DNA of 64,000 nucleotides, from NCBI RefSeq assembly GCF_049532905.1, contig NZ_CP064032.1, forward strand, positions 1,178,001-1,242,000, written 5' to 3'. The notes below the pieces were generated by a model that searched no databases, was not told the DNA's origin, and was given only the letters and a program-made list of their open reading frames with translations. Source of the DNA: Dyella_B nitratireducens. Its GTDB lineage: Bacteria > Pseudomonadota > Gammaproteobacteria > Xanthomonadales > Rhodanobacteraceae. Both the position numbers and the translations under genes were made by a program. Below are positions 33,512 to 43,024 of this stretch, piece after piece (position 1 is the stretch's first letter; each line of letters begins with the position of its first letter).

Positions 33512-33892
33512 ATGAAAAAGATGACGACAAAAGATGGGCACGCCATGGACGGTTCTGACCGGGAGCATTTGCGCCCGGCACGCATGCGCATCAAGACCAC
33601 TGTATTGATGAGCCACGGCGAGGAATCCCATCCGACCGACCTGATCGATATTTCGGCAACTGGCGCTTTGCTGCGCCGCCCCCTGGAGTGGAACGGACAA
33701 GCTGGCGAGAGCTGGGTGCTCGACATGATCTTCGGCGGTGATCTGCACATACACCTGGAAGCAAAGGTGGCGCGCGTGTCAGAGCGGCACATCGGTTTTG
33801 CGTACACGCGCATTCCCGAGGACAAGCAAGTGCCACTGTGGAATCTGCTCGGTGGCTATGCCGACATCCTGGAGATGTGGCACGACGAGTAG
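33512..33892 (+). CDS. PilZ-domain protein
   Basis: A 126-residue protein from ATG 33512 with GTAGGGAG ahead. It is a single PilZ domain: an Arg-rich lead (REHLRPARMRIK) containing RxxxR-type spacing and the DISATGAL (DxSxxG) motif, then the beta-barrel strands ESWVLDMIFGGDLHIHLEAKVARV. These two motifs bind cyclic di-GMP, so the protein is a probable receptor linking it to motility or surface behaviour. The stop TAG is followed by GTTGG, matching the end of the inverted-repeat element that lies 20 bp on. Confidence 0.88.
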   Translation: MKKMTTKDGHAMDGSDREHLRPARMRIKTTVLMSHGEESHPTDLIDISATGALLRRPLEWNGQAGESWVLDMIFGGDLHIHLEAKVARVSERHIGFAYTRIPEDKQVPLWNLLGGYADILEMWHDE

Positions 33893-33911
33893 GTTGGCTG
33901 ACATGCACGTC

Positions 33912-33986
33912 GTAGGTTGGGTTAGCGCAGCGTAACCCAACATTTCGGCGGACATTGTTGGGTTACGCTGCGCTAACCCAACCTAC
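33912..33986. repeat. Inverted repeat element, subfamily B, copy 2
   Basis: Same arms as the copy at 13344: GTAGGTTGGGTTAGCGCAGC at the left and its reverse complement at the right, with a 15-20-bp centre. It lies between the convergent PilZ and fadD genes; here the stop codons are outside the element, 20 and 22 bp away. Confidence 0.95.
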
Positions 33987-34007
33987 GACTCCTGACTTAT
34001 TTGGCGA

Positions 34008-35693
34008 TTACACGCTAGCCGGCTGCTTCTTCTCATCTCTCAGTTCACGCCGAAGAATCTTGCCTACGTTGCTCTTGGGTAGCGCATCGCGGAACTCGAT
34101 GGTCTTTGGACGCTTGTAGCCGGTGAAGTTCTCGCGGCAGAACTCCTTGAGCTGCTCTACGGTGAGGCTTGGATCCTTGCGCACCACGAACAGCTTGACC
34201 GCTTCGCCAGAATGTTCGTCGGGCACACCGATGGCGGCCACTTCGGCCACGCCCGGATGCTTCATCACCGTATCCTCGATCTCGTTCGGATACACGTTGA
34301 AGCCGGAGACCAGGATCATGTCCTTCTTGCGATCGACGATGTACACATAGCCGTTCTCATCCATCTTGGCGATGTCGCCGGTGTGCAGCCAACCATCTGC
34401 CCCAAGCACCTTGGCGGTTTCGTCGGGACGCTTCCAATAGCCCTTCATCACCTGCGGGCCGTGCACCATCAGCTCGCCCACTTCGCCGATCGGCAGCGGC
34501 TGGTTGTCTTCGGACCAGATCGCCACGTCGGTAGAAGAAATCGGCAAGCCGATTGAGCCGTTGTACTCCTTCAGATCCAGCGGATTGATGCAGGCTGCCG
34601 GCGACGTTTCAGTGAGACCGTATGCTTCGGCCAGCGTGCAGCCGGTGACTTTCTTCCAGCGCTCGGCTACAGCGCGCTGCACCGCCATGCCGCCGCCCAG
34701 ACTCAGATGCAGGTTGGAGAAATCCACGCTTTCAAAACCTGGCGTGTTGAGCAAGCCGTTGAAGAGCGTGTTGACGCCGGTGATCACGGAGAAGCGCGAA
34801 TGCTTGAGTTCCTTGACGAAGGCAGGCATGTCGCGGGGATTGGTGATAAGGATGTTCAAGCCACCCAGGCGCATGAACACCAAACCGTTCGCTGTCAGCG
34901 AAAAGATGTGATACAGCGGCAACGCGGTGATGACGATTTCGCGTTCTTCCTTGAGGTTCGCGCCGATCCATGCGCCTGCCTGCATCATGTTCGCCACCAT
35001 GTTGCCGTGGGTGAGCATGGCGCCCTTGGCAACACCGGTGGTGCCGCCGGTGTATTGCAGGAAAGCGATGTCATCGTGTGTGATGGAGGGCTTCGGCGCC
35101 GCGTGTTTCGCACCAGCAGCCAAGGCATCCTTGAAGCGCAACGCATGCGGCAGCGAATAAGGCGGCACCATCTTCTTGATGTGCTTGAGCACGAAGTTGA
35201 TCGCCATGCCCTTGGGGCCGAGCAAATCGCCGATACCGGTGGTCACGATGTGCTTGACGTGGGTTTCGGCGACGACCTGTTGCAAGGTCGCGGCGAAGTT
35301 ATCCAGCACCACGATGGCGACCGCACCCGAATCTTCCAGTTGATGCTTGAGTTCGCGCGCGGTGTACATTGGGTTGGTGTTGACCACCACCATGCCAGCA
35401 CGCAGCGCGCCAAACAACGCAATCGGATACTGCAGGATGTTCGGCAGCATGATCGCGACACGGTCGCCTTGGGTGAGTTTCAATTCCCCTGTGAGGTAAG
35501 CGGCGAATTGCTGACTGAGCGTGTCCATGTCAGCGTAGCTCATCCGCTTGCCAAAGCTGGAGAAAGCGTCGCGCCCGCGGAAGCGTTCAAAAGCTTCTTC
35601 CAGTACGGCTACTACCGAGGCGTACTTATTGATATCGATTTCTGCGGGTACGCCATCCGGATAGTTGCTCAGCCACGGACGCTGATTGCTCAT
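34008..35693 (-). CDS. fadD: Long-chain-fatty-acid-CoA ligase
   Basis: A 561-residue AMP-forming synthetase starting MSNQRPWLSNYP at 35693. It activates fatty acids to acyl-CoA for beta-oxidation or phospholipid use. Motifs are the ATP loop YTGGTTGVAKGAML, the A5 segment EAYGLTETSPAACINP, GWLHTGDIAKMDENGYVYIVDRKKDMI, and the acyl-transfer Lys near the C-terminus in PKSNVGKILRREL. In xanthomonads the FadD homologue of the rpf cluster (RpfB) is of this type, but there is no rpf context here. Transcribed alone on the minus strand. Confidence 0.95.
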   Translation of the reverse strand: MSNQRPWLSNYPDGVPAEIDINKYASVVAVLEEAFERFRGRDAFSSFGKRMSYADMDTLSQQFAAYLTGELKLTQGDRVAIMLPNILQYPIALFGALRAGMVVVNTNPMYTARELKHQLEDSGAVAIVVLDNFAATLQQVVAETHVKHIVTTGIGDLLGPKGMAINFVLKHIKKMVPPYSLPHALRFKDALAAGAKHAAPKPSITHDDIAFLQYTGGTTGVAKGAMLTHGNMVANMMQAGAWIGANLKEEREIVITALPLYHIFSLTANGLVFMRLGGLNILITNPRDMPAFVKELKHSRFSVITGVNTLFNGLLNTPGFESVDFSNLHLSLGGGMAVQRAVAERWKKVTGCTLAEAYGLTETSPAACINPLDLKEYNGSIGLPISSTDVAIWSEDNQPLPIGEVGELMVHGPQVMKGYWKRPDETAKVLGADGWLHTGDIAKMDENGYVYIVDRKKDMILVSGFNVYPNEIEDTVMKHPGVAEVAAIGVPDEHSGEAVKLFVVRKDPSLTVEQLKEFCRENFTGYKRPKTIEFRDALPKSNVGKILRRELRDEKKQPASV

Positions 35694-35833
35694 GTTCGAT
35701 CCCAAGTTCCCTGAATTAATGCCAATAGTGACGGGTGTGCGCATCAGGCATCATGACGGCGAGGCATTGGAGCATACGCTAGCGTATAGCGGCAAGCCGC
35801 GTCGCAACGAGGTCTTTTTGGGAAAGCTGCCGG

Positions 35834-36277
35834 ATGCCGACCATGAAATATCTGTACCGACTTTCGTTTATAGCCCTGTTGATACTGACCGCAACCGGAT
35901 GCCATCGTGCGCCGGATGAGGTGCTGATTCGGCAGGCCATTGACCAAGTGGCCAAGGCCACCCAACAGGTTGACGCTTCGGCAGTGGTCGAACCGCTGAC
36001 CGATGATTTCGACGGCAACAGAGGCACGACGACACGCCAGGATATCGGCAATTTGCTGCGCGCCGCGAAATTTCGTGGTGAGACACTGCATGCCGTACTG
36101 GGACCGGTGGATGTCCAGCCGCGCGGTGAGCGATATGTAGCGAGCTTCACCGTCACGCTGACCAGTGGCGGCAAATTGTTTCCGTCGCAACTGGGTGTGT
36201 ACAAGGTGGAAACCGCGTGGCGCAGGGAAGGGCATGACTGGCGGTGTTATAGCGCGACGTGGACGCAGCAACTCTAA
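35834..36277 (+). CDS. Hypothetical lipoprotein, possible NTF2-like fold
   Basis: A 147-residue protein. ATG 35834 has a ribosome-binding site (GGGAAAGC); ATG 35843 is an alternative. The N-terminus is a lipoprotein signal with lipobox TATGC (Cys about residue 23). The mature part opens with a helix (DEVLIRQAIDQVAKATQQVD), then DDFDGNRGTTTRQDIGNLL and beta strands (RYVASFTVTLTSGG), a pattern that suggests a SnoaL/NTF2-like domain. No function is assigned. Divergent from fadD and convergent with acnA. Confidence 0.7.
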   Translation: MPTMKYLYRLSFIALLILTATGCHRAPDEVLIRQAIDQVAKATQQVDASAVVEPLTDDFDGNRGTTTRQDIGNLLRAAKFRGETLHAVLGPVDVQPRGERYVASFTVTLTSGGKLFPSQLGVYKVETAWRREGHDWRCYSATWTQQL

Positions 36278-36302
36278 TTCCTCTCCTTGCCAAGAATCGC
36301 AC

Positions 36303-36376
36303 GTAGGTTGGGGTGCGAACCCCAACATCACCATTCTGATCGACATGGCAATGTTGGGGTTTACACCCCAACCTAA
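36303..36376. repeat. Inverted repeat element, subfamily A, copy 3
   Basis: Left arm GTAGGTTGGGGTGCGAACCC from 36303; right arm GTTGGGGTTTACACCCCAAC then CTAA, ending at 36376. It lies between convergent genes: 25 bp after the lipoprotein stop and 3 bp from the acnA stop codon, in neither of which it supplies the stop. Confidence 0.95.
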
Positions 36377-36379
36377 GGG

Positions 36380-39130
36380 TCAGGCAGCCTTCTTGCTGGC
36401 CAACTGCCGCAACACGTACTGCAGAATGCCGCCATGCCGGAAGAATTCCCGCTCCTTCGGCGTCAATAGCAGCACCTTCACGGTAAAGGTCTTCTCGCCC
36501 TTGTCACCTTTGACCACGACCTTGGCCTCTTTCGCCTCGCCATCCGTGAGGCCGGTGATCTCGAACGTTTCCTTACCGGTCAAACCGAGCGATTTCGCGT
36601 TTTCGCCCTCTTTGAATTGCAGCGGCAACACACCCATGCCGACCAGGTTGGAGCGATGGATGCGCTCGAAGCTTTCCGCGATCACGGCTTTCACGCCAAG
36701 TAGCAGCGTGCCTTTGGCCGCCCAGTCGCGTGAGGAACCGGTGCCATATTCCTTGCCGGCGATCACGATCAGCGGCGTCTTGTCGGCCTTGTACTTCATC
36801 GCCGCATCGTAGATGGACAACTGTTCGCCGTTTGGCACGTACAACGTGTAACCGCCTTCCACACCATCCAGCATCAGGTTCTTGATGCGGATATTGGCGA
36901 AAGTGCCGCGCACCATCACGTCGTCGTTGCCGCGGCGCGAGCCGTAGGAGTTGAAGTCTTTCGGCTCCACGCCTTTGGACATCAGAAAGCGTCCGGCCGG
37001 GCTGTCCTTCTTGATCGAACCTGCGGGCGAGATGTGGTCGGTGGTGATCGAATCGCCGAACAAGCCCAGCACGCGTGCGCCGTGGATGTCTTCGAGCTTG
37101 CCTGTCTCCATCGTCATGCCTTCGAAGTAAGGCGGGTTCTTGATGTAGGTGGAGTCGGCCCACTTGTACACCGCGCCTTCCGGCGAGGGGATGGCGTTCC
37201 AGCGACTGTCGCCCTTGAACACGTCGGCATAGTTCTTCTTGAACATTTCCGGGCTTACTGCACCGGCGATCACGTCGGAGATCTCCTTGTTGCTCGGCCA
37301 GACGTCCTTCAAGTACACCGGCTTGCCGTCGCTGCCCGTGCCAAGCGAATCGGTGGCGAGATTGACGTCCAGCGAGCCGGCCAGCGCATAAGCCACTACC
37401 AGTGGCGGCGATGCCAGGTAATTCATCTTCACTTCCGGATGCACGCGGCCTTCGAAGTTGCGATTGCCGGACAGCACGGACGCCACGGCAAGATCACCTT
37501 CGCCGATGCCCTTGCTGATTTCCTGCGGCAGCGGGCCGGAGTTGCCAATGCAGGTCGTGCACCCGTAGCCGACCAGATAGAAGCCGACTTTTTCCAGCTC
37601 CTTCAACAGGCCGGTTTTTTCCAAGTAGTCGGTGACGACTAGTGAGCCTGGAGCAAGTGAAGTCTTCACCCAAGGCTTGGCCTTCAATCCTTTCTCGGCA
37701 GCTTTCTTGGCGAGCAAACCTGCACCGAGCATCACGGCCGGGTTGGATGTGTTAGTGCACGATGTGATCGCTGCAATCACCACCGCGCCATCCTGCAATT
37801 GAAAGTTGTGGCCGTTCATGGAGACGTGCGGACCTTGCGCCAACGCGCTGGCGTCATGACCCACCGCAGTGCCACCGCCTTCGCCGGCAAGGCGCGACTC
37901 CGCGCGTGCTTCGCCACCGTTCTTGCGATTTGCGGTAAGTGCGGCAAGGTTGTCGTGATAGCTCCTCTTGACGTCTTCGAGCAGCACGCGATCCTGCGGG
38001 CGCTTGGGACCGGCCAGCGATGGTTTCACGTCGGCGAGATTGAGTTCCAACGTGACCGAGAATTGCGCATGCGGCGTGTTTTCGTCGTGCCACAGGCCTT
38101 GCGCCTGTGCGTAGGCTTTGACCAAGGCGATCTGGTCGTCGCTACGCCCTGACAGATGCAGATAGTTCAGCGCTTCCTGATCGATGGGAAAAATGCCGCA
38201 CGTCGCACCGTATTCCGGCGCCATGTTGCCGATGGTGGCGCGATCGGCCAACGGCAAATGCTTCAAGCCGTCGCCAAAGAATTCTACGAACTTGCCTACC
38301 ACGCCGAGCTTGCGCAGCATCTGCGTGACGGTCAGCACCAGGTCGGTGGCCGTCACGCCTTCGGGCAGCTTGCCACTGAGCTTGAAGCCCACCACTTGCG
38401 GAATCAGCATCGATGATGGCTGCCCAAGCATCGCCGCTTCCGCTTCGATACCACCTACGCCCCAGCCCAGCACGCCAAGGCCGTTGACCATGGTGGTGTG
38501 TGAGTCCGTGCCGAACACGGTATCGGGGTAGGCCCAATCCGCGCCGTCCTTCTTGCCGGTGAACACCACGCGCGCAAGGTGTTCCAAATTCACCTGGTGG
38601 ACGATGCCCGTGCGCGGCGGGACCACTTTGAAATTGTTGAAGGCTTTCTGTCCCCAGCGCAGAAACGAGTAGCGTTCGTGATTGCGCTCGAATTCAATCT
38701 CGACGTTCTTTTCCACGGCGGAAGGTGTACCGAACACGTCGACCTGCACGGAGTGGTCGATCACCAGTTCGGCCGGGGCGAGCGGATTGATCTGGTTGGC
38801 ATCGCCACCCAGCTTCACCACCGCATCGCGCATCGCGGCCAGGTCCACCACGCAGGGGACGCCGGTAAAGTCCTGCAGCACGACGCGCGCAGGCATGAAC
38901 GCGATTTCCGTATCCGGTTCGGCCTTGGGATCCCACTTGGCGACGGCTTCGATTTCTTTCTTGGTGACGTTGACGCCGTCCTCATGGCGCAACAGGTTTT
39001 CCAGCAGGATCTTCATCGAATAAGGCAGATGCTTCAGATCGAAACGCTGGCCGAGCTTGGCGAGGCTGGCGATCTGGTACGTGCTGCCGTTGACCTTGAG
39101 GGTATCGCGGGTGGCGAATGAGTCCAGCAT
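36380..39130 (-). CDS. acnA: Aconitate hydratase A
   Basis: A 916-residue aconitase, citrate to isocitrate in the TCA cycle. The 4Fe-4S cysteines are in AAITSCTNTSNPAVM and in YGCTTCIGNSGPL, and GTDSHTTMVNGLGVLGWGVGG is the substrate-binding block. The C-terminal swivel domain has FGDSITTDHISPAG, SYGSRRGN and GSSRDWAAKG. It belongs to the IRP1/AcnA class, the stress-resistant form. Divergent from acnB with a 299-bp shared upstream region. There is a slight insertion (RAESRLAGEGGGTAVGHD) between domains at about residues 407-424. Confidence 0.97.
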   Translation of the reverse strand: MLDSFATRDTLKVNGSTYQIASLAKLGQRFDLKHLPYSMKILLENLLRHEDGVNVTKKEIEAVAKWDPKAEPDTEIAFMPARVVLQDFTGVPCVVDLAAMRDAVVKLGGDANQINPLAPAELVIDHSVQVDVFGTPSAVEKNVEIEFERNHERYSFLRWGQKAFNNFKVVPPRTGIVHQVNLEHLARVVFTGKKDGADWAYPDTVFGTDSHTTMVNGLGVLGWGVGGIEAEAAMLGQPSSMLIPQVVGFKLSGKLPEGVTATDLVLTVTQMLRKLGVVGKFVEFFGDGLKHLPLADRATIGNMAPEYGATCGIFPIDQEALNYLHLSGRSDDQIALVKAYAQAQGLWHDENTPHAQFSVTLELNLADVKPSLAGPKRPQDRVLLEDVKRSYHDNLAALTANRKNGGEARAESRLAGEGGGTAVGHDASALAQGPHVSMNGHNFQLQDGAVVIAAITSCTNTSNPAVMLGAGLLAKKAAEKGLKAKPWVKTSLAPGSLVVTDYLEKTGLLKELEKVGFYLVGYGCTTCIGNSGPLPQEISKGIGEGDLAVASVLSGNRNFEGRVHPEVKMNYLASPPLVVAYALAGSLDVNLATDSLGTGSDGKPVYLKDVWPSNKEISDVIAGAVSPEMFKKNYADVFKGDSRWNAIPSPEGAVYKWADSTYIKNPPYFEGMTMETGKLEDIHGARVLGLFGDSITTDHISPAGSIKKDSPAGRFLMSKGVEPKDFNSYGSRRGNDDVMVRGTFANIRIKNLMLDGVEGGYTLYVPNGEQLSIYDAAMKYKADKTPLIVIAGKEYGTGSSRDWAAKGTLLLGVKAVIAESFERIHRSNLVGMGVLPLQFKEGENAKSLGLTGKETFEITGLTDGEAKEAKVVVKGDKGEKTFTVKVLLLTPKEREFFRHGGILQYVLRQLASKKAA

Positions 39131-39429
39131 GGGGATAGCTCCTGTTGCTTGAAGACTTGAAGACGTACGCGGCGTAAGGCAGGAATGCTAAAGCCACGGA
39201 CGTTAGGGGAATTGCAAGGCGATCGCGTTCCGGCTTGGGGATGCCCTGAAGTTTGAGCCAATTTCCCCACCGCGCAAGTTGCACGGGGATTGCAAGATTT
39301 CGAACGCAGGCGGAAACAGCTTGTCGTTGCTGCGGTTCCGGGGCGACTGGCAAAATAGGCGGCTTCGCAGCTCCCCCTTTTGGGTGAGAGCCGCTCACGG
39401 CAACTCGCCATCCCCAAGGATCCGTTCGC
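39131..39429. other. Divergent intergenic region of acnA and acnB
   Basis: A 299-bp region with no gene. It must contain both promoters and their control sites. I see no clear operator palindrome; the DNA just upstream of acnB contains the pair GCGGCTTCGCAGCTCCCCC / GGGTGAGAGCCGCTC, which could fold weakly near 39358-39395. Confidence 0.5.
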
Positions 39430-42021
39430 ATGCTCAACGCCTATCGCCAACATGTTGCCGAGCGCGCCGCGCTGGGCATTCCCGCGCTGCCGCTGTCGGC
39501 CCAGCAGACCGCCGACCTGATCGAACTGCTGAAGAACCCACCCGCGGGCGAAGAAGCCTTCCTGGTCGATCTGATTACCAACCGCGTGCCGGCTGGCGTG
39601 GACGATGCGGCCAAGGTCAAGGCCTCCTACCTTGCCGCCGTGGCGTTCGGCACCGAGAAGTGCCCGCTGATCAGCCGCGAGAAGGCAACGGAACTCCTTG
39701 GCACCATGCTTGGCGGCTACAACATCCATCCGCTGATCGAGCTGTTGGATGATGCGCAAGTCGGTGGCATCGCCGCCGATGCGCTGAAGAAGACGCTGCT
39801 GATGTTCGACGCCTTCCACGACGTCAAAGAGAAGGCCGACAAGGGCAACGCCAATGCAAAGTCCGTGCTGCAAAGCTGGGCCGATGCGGAGTGGTTCACC
39901 AGCCGCCCAGCCGTGCCGGAGAGCCTCACCATCACCGTGTTCAAGGTGCCGGGTGAAACCAATACCGATGATCTGTCACCCGCGCCCGATGCCACCACGC
40001 GTCCGGACATCCCGCTGCATGCGCTGGCCATGCTGAAGAACAAGCGCGATGGCGCGCCGTTCCAGCCGGAAGAAGACGGCAAGCGCGGTCCGATCCAGCT
40101 CGTTCAAGACCTCAAGCAGGAGGGGCACCTGGTTGCCTACGTCGGTGACGTGGTCGGCACCGGTTCCAGCCGCAAGTCCGCCACCAACTCCGTGCTGTGG
40201 TGGACGGGCGAGGACATCCCCTTCATTCCGAACAAGCGCTTCGGCGGCGTGTGCCTGGGCAGCAAGATCGCGCCAATCTTCTACAACACGATGGAAGATG
40301 CCGGTGCGTTGCCGATCGAGCTGGACGTCTCCAACATGGATATGGGCGACGTGATCGAGCTACGTCCGTACGACGGCAAGGCGCTGAAGAACGGGCAGGT
40401 GATTGCCGAGTTCCAGGTGAAGTCCGACGTGCTGTTCGACGAAGTGCGCGCCGGTGGCCGTATTCCGCTGATCATCGGCCGTGGCCTGACTGCCAAGGCC
40501 CGTGAAGCGCTGGGCCTGTCGCCGTCCAACCTGTTCCGCCTGCCGCAGAACCCGGCCGATACCGGCAAGGGCTACACGCTGGCGCAGAAGATGGTCGGCC
40601 GTGCCTGCGGTCTGCCGGAAGGCAAGGGCGTGCGCCCGGGTACCTACTGCGAGCCGAAGATGACCTCGGTGGGTTCGCAGGACACCACCGGCCCGATGAC
40701 CCGTGACGAGTTGAAGGATCTGGCTTGCCTGGGCTTCTCCGCCGATCTGGTGATGCAGTCTTTCTGCCACACCGCTGCCTATCCAAAGCCCGTGGATGTG
40801 AAGACGCACCACGAACTGCCGGCTTTCATCTCCACGCGCGGCGGCATCAGCCTGCGTCCGGGCGACGGCGTGATCCATTCCTGGCTCAATCGCATGCTGC
40901 TGCCCGATACGGTCGGTACCGGTGGCGACAGCCACACGCGTTTCCCGATCGGTATCTCGTTCCCGGCCGGTTCTGGCCTGGTCGCGTTCGCCGCCGCAAC
41001 GGGCGTGATGCCGCTGGATATGCCGGAGTCCGTGCTGGTGCGCTTCAAGGGCGAACTGCAGCCGGGCGTGACCCTGCGTGACCTGGTCAATGCGATTCCG
41101 CTTTACGGTATCAAGCAGGGTTTGCTCACGGTTGCCAAGCAGGGCAAGAAGAACATCTTCTCCGGCCGCATTCTGGAAATCGAAGGCCTGCCGAATCTGA
41201 AAGTGGAGCAGGCATTCGAGCTGTCGGATGCATCCGCCGAGCGTTCCGCTGCCGGCTGCACGGTGAAGCTCAACAAGGAACCGATCATCGAATACTTGAA
41301 CAGCAACATCACGCTGTTGAAGTACATGATCGCCCAGGGCTATCAGGATGTCCGCAGCCTGCAACGCCGGATCAAGGCGATGGAGGCGTGGCTGGCCAAC
41401 CCGCAGTTGCTCGATGGCGACAAGGACGCCGAATACGCCGCGGTGATCGAGATCGACCTCAACGAAATCCATGAGCCCATCGTCGCGTGTCCGAACGATC
41501 CGGATGACGTCAAGACGCTGTCCGACGTGGCGGGTGCGAAGATCGACGAGGTGTTCATCGGTTCGTGCATGACCAACATCGGCCACTTCCGCGCAGCCTC
41601 GAAGCTGCTGGAAGGCAAGCGCGATATCCCCACGCGCCTGTGGGTAGCACCGCCGACCAAGATGGACCAGAAGCAGCTCACCGAAGAAGGCCATTACGGT
41701 GTGCTTGGCACGGCTGGTGCGCGCATGGAAATGCCGGGCTGCTCGCTGTGCATGGGCAACCAGGCGCAGGCGCGCGAAGGTGCCACGGTGTTCTCCACCT
41801 CCACGCGTAACTTCCCGAATCGCCTTGGCAAGAACACCAACGTGTACCTGGGTTCGGCCGAGCTTGCCGCGATCTGCTCGCGCCTGGGCCGCATTCCAAC
41901 CCGCGAGGAGTACTTGGCTGACATCGGCGTGATCAACGCGAATGGTGACAAGATCTATCGCTACATGAACTTCGATCAGATCGCTGATTTCAAGGAAGTG
42001 GCGGATACCGTCGAAGCCTGA
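39430..42021 (+). CDS. acnB: Bifunctional aconitate hydratase 2/2-methylisocitrate dehydratase
   Basis: An 863-residue AcnB-class aconitase, the main TCA-cycle form in growing cells. It has the AcnB order: an N-terminal HEAT-like domain (about 1-160), the swivel domain next (GETNTDDLSPAPDATTRPD, GTGSSRKSATNSVLW), then the catalytic domains. The 4Fe-4S cysteines are in SFCHTAAYPKPVD, FIGSCMTNIGHF and PGCSLCMGNQAQA. GGDSHTRFPIGISFPAGSG is the substrate loop. A strong terminator follows the gene. Confidence 0.98.
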   Translation: MLNAYRQHVAERAALGIPALPLSAQQTADLIELLKNPPAGEEAFLVDLITNRVPAGVDDAAKVKASYLAAVAFGTEKCPLISREKATELLGTMLGGYNIHPLIELLDDAQVGGIAADALKKTLLMFDAFHDVKEKADKGNANAKSVLQSWADAEWFTSRPAVPESLTITVFKVPGETNTDDLSPAPDATTRPDIPLHALAMLKNKRDGAPFQPEEDGKRGPIQLVQDLKQEGHLVAYVGDVVGTGSSRKSATNSVLWWTGEDIPFIPNKRFGGVCLGSKIAPIFYNTMEDAGALPIELDVSNMDMGDVIELRPYDGKALKNGQVIAEFQVKSDVLFDEVRAGGRIPLIIGRGLTAKAREALGLSPSNLFRLPQNPADTGKGYTLAQKMVGRACGLPEGKGVRPGTYCEPKMTSVGSQDTTGPMTRDELKDLACLGFSADLVMQSFCHTAAYPKPVDVKTHHELPAFISTRGGISLRPGDGVIHSWLNRMLLPDTVGTGGDSHTRFPIGISFPAGSGLVAFAAATGVMPLDMPESVLVRFKGELQPGVTLRDLVNAIPLYGIKQGLLTVAKQGKKNIFSGRILEIEGLPNLKVEQAFELSDASAERSAAGCTVKLNKEPIIEYLNSNITLLKYMIAQGYQDVRSLQRRIKAMEAWLANPQLLDGDKDAEYAAVIEIDLNEIHEPIVACPNDPDDVKTLSDVAGAKIDEVFIGSCMTNIGHFRAASKLLEGKRDIPTRLWVAPPTKMDQKQLTEEGHYGVLGTAGARMEMPGCSLCMGNQAQAREGATVFSTSTRNFPNRLGKNTNVYLGSAELAAICSRLGRIPTREEYLADIGVINANGDKIYRYMNFDQIADFKEVADTVEA

Positions 42022-42060
42022 GCGTGCTCAGGAGCCACTCCCATAGCGAGTGGATGACAA

Positions 42061-42091
42061 GAAGCCCGGCCAAGTGCCGGGCTTCGTCGTT
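42061..42091 (+). terminator. Terminator of acnB
   Basis: A perfect 10-bp stem GAAGCCCGGC / GCCGGGCTTC (42061-42070 and 42076-42085) with loop CAAGT, then GTCGTTT. Confidence 0.8.
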
Positions 42092-42124
42092 TATGCTTTG
42101 CGCAAATGCACTTGAGGCGAAGGG

Positions 42125-43024
42125 ATGATTTCCAGCCACCTATCTGCCGTGTCATTGCGCGACCTGATCCTGGTACAGGCCGTGCATCGCCATGGCAGCT
42201 TCAATAGCGCCGCGCGGGCGATGCATATCAGTCCTTCCGGGCTATCGCATCAAGTGCAGAAAGTGGAGCAGGCACTTGGTGCGCCGTTGTTCGAGCGAGG
42301 TGGGCGACGGGTGGTGCCAACAGCCGGTGGGCAGCGCCTATTGGAGCAAATCGATGCAGTGCTGCTCGCCGCCGAGCATTTGCAGCAAGCTGCGCGAGCC
42401 GGCGAAACTGCATTTGGTGGTGAGTTGCGCCTGGGCGTATTGGCTACGTTGGGACCGTATTTGCTGCCACATTTGATTGAACCGTTTCCGCAGCACTTTC
42501 CGGGTGCGCGATTGAGCCTGTCGGAAGGCAAGCCGCGCGGCTTGCTGCGCCGGTTGCACGAAGGTGAACTCGATGCGGTGCTGGCGCCACCGGCATCATC
42601 ATTGAGCGGCATCGTGATGTGTCCGCTATTTTTTGAGCCCTGGGAAGTGCTGCTGCGTGCGGACCATCCGCTAGCCGGCAAACGCACGGTTTCGATGGAG
42701 CAATTGGATGCCAGCCAGGCAATCCTGATGGCGGAAAGCCACGCCGACGGCGAAGGCTATGTGCAGGATGTGAGCCTGGAAAGCTTGGCCGCACTGGTGA
42801 CCCTACGCGGCGGGCATGCGCTGGTACCTGCGCTGGCGCATGACCGCTTGGCTTCGATGCCGGATATTGCGCTGGCGAAAATCAAGGGAGAAGCGCCTGG
42901 GCGAGAGATTGCGCTGTTTTGGCGCGAAGCGTCACCGTGGCATGGCGATCTGCAAGCTTTTGCGGCGTTATTGCGCAAGCTCGCGAAGCAGCGGCCTGGC
43001 TTGCGCTTAATCGACGCGGCGTAG
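42125..43024 (+). CDS. LysR-family regulator, OxyR-like without the redox cysteines
   Basis: A 299-residue regulator. The winged helix-turn-helix is at residues 10-68 (HGSFNSAARAMHISPSGLSHQVQKVEQALG). The effector domain aligns by eye with OxyR: GELRLGVLATLGPYLLPHLI, LSEGKPRGLLRRLHEGELDAVL, and EPWEVLLRADHPLAG. Where OxyR has the disulfide loop between LLML and TSLETL, this protein reads ILMAESHADGEGYVQDVSLESL: shorter, and without either Cys. It therefore cannot form the OxyR disulfide and must sense something else, if anything. The TAG stop lies in the inverted repeat at 43021. Confidence 0.88.
   Translation: MISSHLSAVSLRDLILVQAVHRHGSFNSAARAMHISPSGLSHQVQKVEQALGAPLFERGGRRVVPTAGGQRLLEQIDAVLLAAEHLQQAARAGETAFGGELRLGVLATLGPYLLPHLIEPFPQHFPGARLSLSEGKPRGLLRRLHEGELDAVLAPPASSLSGIVMCPLFFEPWEVLLRADHPLAGKRTVSMEQLDASQAILMAESHADGEGYVQDVSLESLAALVTLRGGHALVPALAHDRLASMPDIALAKIKGEAPGREIALFWREASPWHGDLQAFAALLRKLAKQRPGLRLIDAA

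Noticed and set aside
40360..41694. 444-codon minus-strand frame inside acnB
   Set aside because: acnB on the plus strand is full length and has all catalytic motifs.
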